From positions 1 through 8,861 of the forward strand of contig JAIVIG010000067.1 in assembly GCA_020200675.1 (NCBI GenBank): a DNA stretch of 8,861 nt. The letters are read 5' to 3'. A program made the translations under genes and the position numbers. The notes under the pieces were generated by a model. That model was not told the DNA's origin. It did not search any database and saw only the letters and a program-made list of their open reading frames with translations. The DNA is from Actinomycetota bacterium. GTDB lineage: Bacteria; Actinomycetota; Rubrobacteria; Rubrobacterales; Rubrobacteraceae. How positions within the stretch are numbered: the first letter of the stretch is position 1; each line of letters begins with the position of its first letter. Positions 6,083 to 8,861 of this stretch are shown one piece after another.

Positions 6083-6625
6083 GTGACCACGAAAGTAGCC
6101 GCGGAGGCCCTTGGGGTGAACCCGCGGACTATCCGCGCTTACATCGAGCGTGGAGAGATTGAGGCCAGGTCCGAGGGAGAGGGCATACAAAAGACCTATT
6201 CGGTATCCATCGACTCCGTGTACGCTCTCCGAGACCGCCGCGGACCTCCGCGGAGTAACCGCACTAGGAACCGCGAAGAAGCCGCGGGAGCCGCAACCAG
6301 TGGTATACCCGCGGGTGAGATCACCGGGATGCTCCGCGATCTCACCGCGGAGTTAGTTGAGAGATCCGCGTCTGAGGCCGAGCTACGCACGCGGCTCGAG
6401 CTGACCGCACAGGCGGAGAGTACCTTGCGGGAGGAACTCGCTCGTGAGCGAGAGCGGGCCGATAGATTGGAGGCCGAACTCCGGGAGGCGCGGAAACCGC
6501 CGCCAGAACCACGAGCTGCCCCCGAGAGTGCGTCCGAGCCCCAGTCCGGTACTCCTACCCCCCTAGAGGCACAGGAGCACGTACAGCGCCGCTCGTGGCT
6601 GTATAGGTTTTTCTTCGGACCGTAG
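6083..6625 (+). CDS. HTH DNA-binding protein with coiled coil and aromatic tail
   Basis: 180 residues from GTG 6083 (210 if started at GTG 5993). Residues 2-45 are a MerR/excisionase-type HTH with wing: 'TTKVAAEALGVNPRTIRAYI', then 'RGEIEARSEGEG'. Residues about 78-138 form a long charged coiled coil ('RTRLELTAQAESTLREELAR'). A Pro/Glu-rich linker (139-165) follows, then a conserved-style tail 'RSWLYRFFFGP'. The domain order suggests a dimeric DNA-binding protein with a short interaction or membrane-touching tail, such as a regulator or partition-like protein. An inverted repeat lies upstream and CCGCGGA motifs fill the 5' half of the gene, so it may bind its own coding DNA. Its last coding bases are part of a 24-bp direct repeat. 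The HTH and coiled coil are seen; the role is inferred. Confidence 0.8.
   Translation: MTTKVAAEALGVNPRTIRAYIERGEIEARSEGEGIQKTYSVSIDSVYALRDRRGPPRSNRTRNREEAAGAATSGIPAGEITGMLRDLTAELVERSASEAELRTRLELTAQAESTLREELARERERADRLEAELREARKPPPEPRAAPESASEPQSGTPTPLEAQEHVQRRSWLYRFFFGP
6595..6618 (+). repeat. 24-bp direct repeat, copy 1 (end of HTH gene)
   Basis: Identical over 24 bases to 6939-6962. It begins GTGGCTGTATAGG and ends TTCTTCGG, and encodes 'WLYRFFFG' of the HTH protein. Similarity stops abruptly on both sides. This fits an attachment-site core or a cassette boundary. Confidence 0.75.
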
Positions 6626-6649
6626 ACGAGAAGGGGCAGGGGCATATAC

Positions 6650-6838
6650 ATGAGTGGTTCGATGTTATTGCTGGTCTACGCGGCGTTAGGTGTCGTATTG
6701 GGTGTTTTCACCTTGCTTGTTGCTGAGCGAGAGCGGAAGCGTGGCGCGTCGCGCTGGTCGTGGATGATGCTGTGGGCCTTCGGAATTGTGTTGCTGTGCT
6801 TGAGCCTCTTGAGGTTGATAGTGAAGGTGACCTCATGA
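6650..6838 (+). CDS. Small two-helix membrane protein
   Basis: 62 residues with two hydrophobic segments: about 4-24 ('MLLLVYAALGVVLGVFTLLV') and 37-59 ('WSWMMLWAFGIVLLCLSLLR'). A strongly basic loop (25-36, 'AERERKRGASRW') separates them. The positive-inside rule puts this loop in the cytoplasm and both termini outside. AAGGGG (6631-6636) and AGGGG (6638-6642) lie upstream; the second is at a usable distance from the ATG. A weak hairpin follows the stop (6840-6859). The gene lies between the two 24-bp repeats, so it may be cassette cargo. Its size and topology would fit a holin-like, toxin-like or accessory membrane peptide, but no family is recognised. Confidence 0.62.
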   Translation: MSGSMLLLVYAALGVVLGVFTLLVAERERKRGASRWSWMMLWAFGIVLLCLSLLRLIVKVTS

Positions 6839-6864
6839 GGGTGTATGTGCTGGCACACCTTTAG

Positions 6865-6972
6865 GCGCTCGGAAGGACGGGCGGTTCGCTGGGGCGGGAG
6901 CGCGTCTCCGTAAGGGTCGCGAGGGCTTGCTTGTGCGGGTGGCTGTATAGGTTTTTCTTCGGCTTCGAGTGA
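6865..6972 (+). pseudogene. Possible remnant reading into the second 24-bp repeat
   Basis: After TAG at 6862 the frame is open to TGA at 6970-6972 and ends 'WLYRFFFGFE', matching the tail of the upstream HTH protein except for the last residues. Upstream of the repeat no HTH or coiled-coil similarity is visible and no good start codon is present. It may be the cut 3' end of a related gene or simply the recombined attachment site. Confidence 0.3.
6939..6962 (+). repeat. 24-bp direct repeat, copy 2
   Basis: Exact copy of 6595-6618, offset by 344 bp, in a frame that again spells 'WLYRFFFG' before a nearby stop. The sequences on both sides differ from copy 1. Confidence 0.75.
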
Positions 6973-7019
6973 ATATCTATCCGAACGCGTAGCAAGATGC
7001 TTCGACTACCTTGCCTAAC

Positions 7020-7050
7020 GGGACCCGAAACGGCGCTTAGCCCCGGTCCC
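7020..7050. terminator. Possible terminator hairpin
   Basis: GGGACC (7020-7025) pairs with GGTCCC (7045-7050), with a further GGC/GCC pair inside. It lies 48 bases after the stop of the remnant frame. No U-tract follows. Confidence 0.35.
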
Positions 7051-7110
7051 AACGCATAACGATCCGCAAAGCTGAATAAGGGTTTCCGAGAATATGATTT
7101 GGCGGCAATT

Positions 7111-7163
7111 CATCTCCCTGCATAAAAAACGGGCACGCCGAGGGAGATGGCTGCTGCCTCGGC
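7111..7163. other. Two mutually exclusive hairpins
   Basis: CATCTCCCT (7111-7119) can pair perfectly with AGGGAGATG (7141-7149). GCCGAGG (7137-7143) can pair with CCTCGGC (7157-7163). The two stems share bases 7141-7143, so only one can form fully. This geometry is attenuator-like, but no convincing gene follows. Confidence 0.3.
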
Positions 7164-7295
7164 TCCCCGGCGCTCGCCTTCGCAGGTGTTTAGCCCTCGC
7201 ATCCGGCGAGATCGGTACTACCGTTTCTTAGCCTTGCTATCGCTCGTAACGCGGGCCGAATACTCATGCAGGATGCTGTATCAACAGGGGTGGCT

Positions 7296-7469
7296 AGTTT
7301 CCGAGAAGATCACCAGCCTGTTGAAAAAGTCGCCGTCGGACCGACCAATGCTCCCTAACCGGGCTCAATAAACCCAAAAACGGCACTTCAAGCCGCTCTC
7401 AGCTCCCGAATGGGGGCCAGAGAAGGACATGAAGGAGTTTTTCAACAGCCTCAGGGCTTCTCGGAAACT
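7296..7469. mobile_element. Insertion-sequence remnant or MITE-like unit
   Basis: The left end has AGTTTCCGAGAAG (7296-7308), nine bases, then CTGTTGAAAAA (7318-7328). The right end has the mirror, TTTTTCAACAG (7438-7448), eight bases, then CTTCTCGGAAACT (7457-7469). These two-part inverted ends enclose only about 110 bp, far too little for a transposase. One + frame across the right half ends 'MKEFFNSLRASRKLGA' at TGA 7475-7477, which could be the end of a deleted transposase gene. The CTGTTGAAAAA end resembles termini of several insertion-sequence families; I cannot name one. No clear target duplication is visible. Confidence 0.55.
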
Positions 7470-7482
7470 CGGGGCATGAGAG

Positions 7483-7510
7483 GGGGCCGGGGCTGTGATG
7501 CCCCGGCCCC
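7483..7510 (-). terminator. Strong terminator hairpin of the acidic secreted gene
   Basis: GGGGCCGGGGC (7483-7493) and GCCCCGGCCCC (7500-7510) form a perfect 11-bp stem around a six-base loop. It lies 35 bases beyond the stop of the minus-strand secreted protein gene. There is no U-tract, but the stem is very stable. Confidence 0.7.
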
Positions 7511-7545
7511 TCATGAGAACCTCGCGCTTAGAGCGAGCGGCCCTT

Positions 7546-7887
7546 CTAGGCCGACGCCGAAGCGGCCTGGTTGACCTGTTGGTCGCACGTCGCCGTGTTC
7601 GTGGGGCTCTCGTCGATCGAGCTACCGACCTCGTCGAACTCGAAGTCGTCGGCCTCCGAGTCATCCTGCACCAGGTCGAGCTGGTTCTGGGAGTTGCCGG
7701 TCTGGGCCGCGCCCTGGACGTTGGCGCACTGGCTGGAGTTATCGCCCTCGCTAGTGACCTCGAACGACTGGTCGACGTCGCCGCTCTCTGTCTCCTGTTC
7801 GCCCTCCTGGCTGACCTGGGCCAGGGCCGGTATCGCGACCGCCAAAGTCATCGCCAACACCATGGCCATTATCATGAACTTCCTCAA
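7546..7887 (-). CDS. Small acidic secreted protein
   Basis: 113 residues from TTG 7887. Residues 1-23 are a Sec signal peptide: basic 'RKF', a hydrophobic Met/Ala/Val core, and an 'ALA-Q' signal peptidase site ('LAMTLAVAIPALAQ'). The mature part of about 90 residues is rich in Asp, Glu, Gln, Asn and Ser, very acidic, and contains two cysteines (C54, C101) able to form a disulfide after export. The start is chosen because GGGGAG lies four bases before TTG and the frame opens exactly at the signal peptide; a TTG at 7926 would add 13 residues ahead of it. A consensus-like promoter lies about 70-95 bases upstream and a strong hairpin downstream, so it is a single-gene unit. Function is unknown; a cell-surface or matrix role is a guess. 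Confidence 0.75.
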   Translation of the reverse strand: MRKFMIMAMVLAMTLAVAIPALAQVSQEGEQETESGDVDQSFEVTSEGDNSSQCANVQGAAQTGNSQNQLDLVQDDSEADDFEFDEVGSSIDESPTNTATCDQQVNQAASASA

Positions 7888-7938
7888 CGCGCTCCCCTTC
7901 CGCTCCGCAACAAGGCCACTCAACAACCTTCTCGCCTA

Positions 7939-7952
7939 TTAACAATCGTTAA
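7939..7952. promoter_or_regulatory. Operator-like inverted repeat near the transcription start
   Basis: TTAAC (7939-7943) and GTTAA (7948-7952) are perfect inverted arms with a four-base centre. They lie just downstream of the -10 box of the minus-strand promoter, overlapping the expected start of transcription. A repressor site is possible. Confidence 0.35.
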
Positions 7953-7953
7953 C

Positions 7954-7983
7954 ACTATACTACCATCGGACGCTTAGTGTCAA
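7954..7983 (-). promoter_or_regulatory. Sigma-70-type promoter of the acidic secreted gene
   Basis: On the minus strand TTGACA (7983-7978) is followed after 18 bases by TATAGT (7959-7954). Both boxes are close to consensus. Transcription would begin near 7947, leaving a leader of about 60 bases before the TTG start. Confidence 0.7.
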
Positions 7984-8107
7984 AGCGGGGGCGTCCCTAA
8001 CGGTACTGATCGGTGGCAGGCCGTCGAGTGGGTCCAGGTATGGTAGTTGGGGAAAGCACTAGGGGCCGTGGGTATGCGGAAGTGGCGCGGGTTTCGTATG
8101 ATCATGG

Positions 8108-8156
8108 GGAGCCCGCTCCCGCCTCCATAGAACTACCCCTTTGGGGAGCGGGTTCC
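8108..8156. other. Long GC hairpin in intergenic DNA
   Basis: GGAGCCCGCTCCC (8108-8120) pairs with GGGAGCGGGTTCC (8144-8156): 13 bp with one wobble pair and a 23-base loop. It lies within the extra segment (8066-8171) of the left inverted repeat. No known riboswitch pattern was recognised. The rest of the gap 7984-8107 holds nothing I can identify. Confidence 0.5.
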
Positions 8157-8203
8157 TAAAACCCCCAGGGGCAGGTTGCCTCTATTCACGAGATGCCGAG
8201 AGG

Positions 8204-8223
8204 AGGGCTTCTCGGAAACTCGG
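8204..8223. repeat. Extra copy of the insertion-sequence end
   Basis: This 20-base stretch is identical to 7453-7472, the right end of the element remnant (core CTTCTCGGAAACT). It also pairs partly with CCGAGA just upstream (8197-8202) to form a hairpin. It may be a solo end left by another insertion. Confidence 0.6.
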
Positions 8224-8245
8224 AGGACATGGCCGCAACAAACGG

Positions 8246-8272
8246 AGGGCGACCCCTTTAAGGGTTCGCCCT
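8246..8272 (-). terminator. Terminator of the Trp-rich secreted gene
   Basis: AGGGCGA (8246-8252) and TCGCCCT (8266-8272) pair perfectly, extended after one mismatch by CCC/GGG. It lies 25 bases past the stop of the minus-strand gene. On that strand the stem is followed by CCGTTTGTTG, a modest U-rich stretch. Confidence 0.6.
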
Positions 8273-8297
8273 GAAAACGCTATTCCTGCAGATGTGA

Positions 8298-8540
8298 TTA
8301 GCCTACCCAGATGGTGCCAGTATTCTTGCTCCACCAAGCGTGGAGGTACCATCCGTAGCCCGGCCAATGGCACCAGTACGCATACCACGCCGTCGCATTA
8401 TGGGCCCGCCTCTCAAACGAAATGGGGTACCAATCACAACTTGGTGTGCGCGGCTGAGCCAAAGCTGGCAACGCGCTAGTGGCCACCATCATCACTACCA
8501 ACATAGCGGTTACCGACAGAAGCAAAATTCTGCGCTTCAT
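8298..8540 (-). CDS. Small tryptophan-rich secreted protein
   Basis: 80 residues from ATG 8540. Residues 1-28 are a clear signal peptide: 'MKRRILLLSV', a hydrophobic core, and 'LPALA' before Q29. The mature 52 residues contain eight tryptophans, five tyrosines, three histidines and two cysteines (C35, C57), for example 'AWYAYWCHWPGYGWYLHAWW'. AGGAGGAGG lies about 12 bases upstream on the minus strand. A longer frame to 8636 adds a non-secretory N-terminus and is rejected. The Cys pair suggests a disulfide-bonded extracellular peptide. Such aromatic composition could serve binding to cell wall, carbohydrate or membrane, but none of this is shown. A terminator follows, and inverted repeats flank the gene. 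Confidence 0.72.
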   Translation of the reverse strand: MKRRILLLSVTAMLVVMMVATSALPALAQPRTPSCDWYPISFERRAHNATAWYAYWCHWPGYGWYLHAWWSKNTGTIWVG

Positions 8541-8695
8541 AGCGTGTAACGACCTCCTCCTTGCTCTAGCGATCCGCATATGACCGCTTGTACCTGTCAT
8601 CCCAAGCACCCTACATAAGTCAGGGTATAACCTCATCCACCGAAAGTAGGATTATGGCCGCCCTAAAGTATGAAAAAGGATGAGGTGGTGCCTCT

Positions 8696-8748
8696 CTCTA
8701 TTCACTCTATTGCCTAGAAGACATCTTCTAGGCAGTTCGTGAATAGAG
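8696..8748. repeat. Compound palindrome upstream of the Trp-rich gene
   Basis: The outer arms CTCTATTCAC (8696-8705) and GTGAATAGAG (8739-8748) enclose the inner arms GCCTAGAAG (8712-8720) and CTTCTAGGC (8725-8733) with a four-base loop ACAT. All arms are perfect. As DNA or RNA it would form a two-stage cruciform or hairpin. The right half is the mirrored repeat of 8179-8203. Confidence 0.75.
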
Positions 8749-8851
8749 GTGTCCAGTCCCCTAGTGCTCTGGGCACAGGTCCCCTCAAGAGATGCGCCAG
8801 GTGGCGGTCAGTGTCATCATCTTCAATGGTAGTGGACACACCTTGGTTAAG

Positions 8852-8858
8852 TAGGAGG
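8852..8858 (+). promoter_or_regulatory. Shine-Dalgarno at the window edge
   Basis: TAGGAGG stands three bases before the end of the window, at the right distance for a start codon just outside. The preceding GTGGACACACC (8832-8842) resembles the outer end of some IS3-type insertion sequences, but too little sequence is present to claim this. Confidence 0.35.
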
Positions 8859-8861
8859 CCG

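Larger units (their letters stand above)
6016..6370. repeat. CCGCGGA motif array
   Basis: CCGCGG begins at 6019, 6064, 6099, 6122, 6238, 6248, 6282, 6309 and 6345, mostly followed by A. Half-motifs TCCGCG or CGCGGA lie at 6031, 6132, 6333 and 6365. The nine full motifs fall in all three codon phases, so codon preference alone does not explain them. Two sites share the form TCCGCG-N7-CGCGGA (6018-6036 and 6333-6351). Confidence 0.6.
6973..7295. other. Gene-poor, lower-GC stretch with hairpins
   Basis: No convincing gene is seen in these 323 bases. Visible structure: a terminator-like inverted repeat GGGACC/GGTCCC (7020-7050); GTTTCCGAGAA at 7082-7092, an 11-mer shared with the ends of the downstream element; and two overlapping hairpins at 7111-7163. 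An open frame at 7147-7371 has an unconvincing composition and no Shine-Dalgarno sequence. Confidence 0.6.
8055..8768. mobile_element. Possible cassette bounded by nested inverted repeats
   Basis: AGCACTAGGGG at 8055-8065 is mirrored exactly at 8758-8768. Inside it, a 25-bp unit at 8179-8203 is mirrored at 8725-8749 with 21 of 25 bases matching; the first 13 (CCTCTATTCACGA) are identical. On the right the two parts are 8 bases apart; on the left they are 113 apart, with AGGGG on both sides of the extra DNA. The unit contains one gene, a secreted Trp-rich protein, and no transposase. The repeats are seen; mobility is inferred. Confidence 0.4.
8541..8861. other. Upstream region of the Trp-rich gene and right edge
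   Basis: No complete gene is seen in these 321 bases. They hold the leader of the minus-strand Trp-rich gene, for which I could not fix a promoter, then the compound palindrome at 8696-8748, the outer inverted repeat (8758-8768), and a Shine-Dalgarno sequence at the very end. Confidence 0.6.

Noticed and set aside
6973..7295. tRNA or other known RNA gene in the gap
   Set aside because: No cloverleaf with a T-loop consensus was found; only simple hairpins are present.
7147..7371. 74-residue + strand frame
   Set aside because: No Shine-Dalgarno sequence, it runs into the left end of the insertion-sequence remnant, and the composition is unlike a real protein.
7495..7977. Two + strand frames opposite the acidic secreted protein
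   Set aside because: The minus strand has a promoter, a signal peptide and a terminator; the + frames would start inside the terminator hairpin or lack a start signal.
8066..8171. Known riboswitch ahead of a secreted protein gene
   Set aside because: The long hairpin does not match conserved cores I know (c-di-AMP, c-di-GMP, SAM, cobalamin). The promoter of the nearest downstream minus-strand gene starts after it, at 7983.
8141..8479. 112-residue + strand frame
   Set aside because: Antisense to the Trp-rich secreted gene and crossing its terminator and the repeats.

Overview
This is GC-rich actinobacterial DNA. Three things suggest a Rubrobacter-like host: small secreted proteins ending their signal peptides in 'LPALAQ' or 'IPALAQ', frequent GTG/TTG starts, and helix-turn-helix (HTH) proteins with coiled-coil bodies of a style I associate with that genus. 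The genus is an inference from remembered family resemblance; no rRNA or other marker gene is present.

Bases 1-5540 read as the replication and regulation half of an integrated mobile element, all on the + strand. An excisionase-type HTH regulator (52-642), preceded by a GACAAT/TGTC operator-like site, runs directly into a 48-residue ORF (642-788). A 917-residue primase-helicase follows (860-3613), with an AEP/Prim-Pol domain, a D5 N-terminal domain and an SF3 helicase. Its 3' end carries 9-bp GTCA repeats that look like origin iterons. Next comes a tightly packed train of small genes: a TubC-like docking-domain protein, a charged helical protein, a small HTH protein, a putative Cys3His zinc protein, and two coiled-coil-rich small proteins. 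Every junction in the train overlaps or abuts, so it is probably one operon. No integrase, relaxase, terminase or capsid gene is visible.

Bases 5541-6975 are a boundary zone. A GC hairpin closes the operon. A small minus-strand gene (5708-5926) diverges from a second HTH/coiled-coil gene (6083-6625). The start of that second gene is saturated with CCGCGGA motifs in all reading phases. A 24-bp stretch at its 3' end is repeated exactly 344 bp downstream, flanking a small two-helix membrane protein gene. This resembles an attachment-site duplication or a small cassette.

Bases 6976-8861 are sparse, lower-GC, repeat-rich sequence with decayed mobile DNA. They hold an insertion-sequence remnant or MITE-like unit (7296-7469) and two minus-strand secreted proteins. 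One is acidic (7546-7887, with a good promoter and terminator). The other is tryptophan-rich (8298-8540) and lies inside nested inverted repeats that could mark a mobile cassette (8055-8768). A Shine-Dalgarno sequence at the right edge suggests another gene just outside the window.
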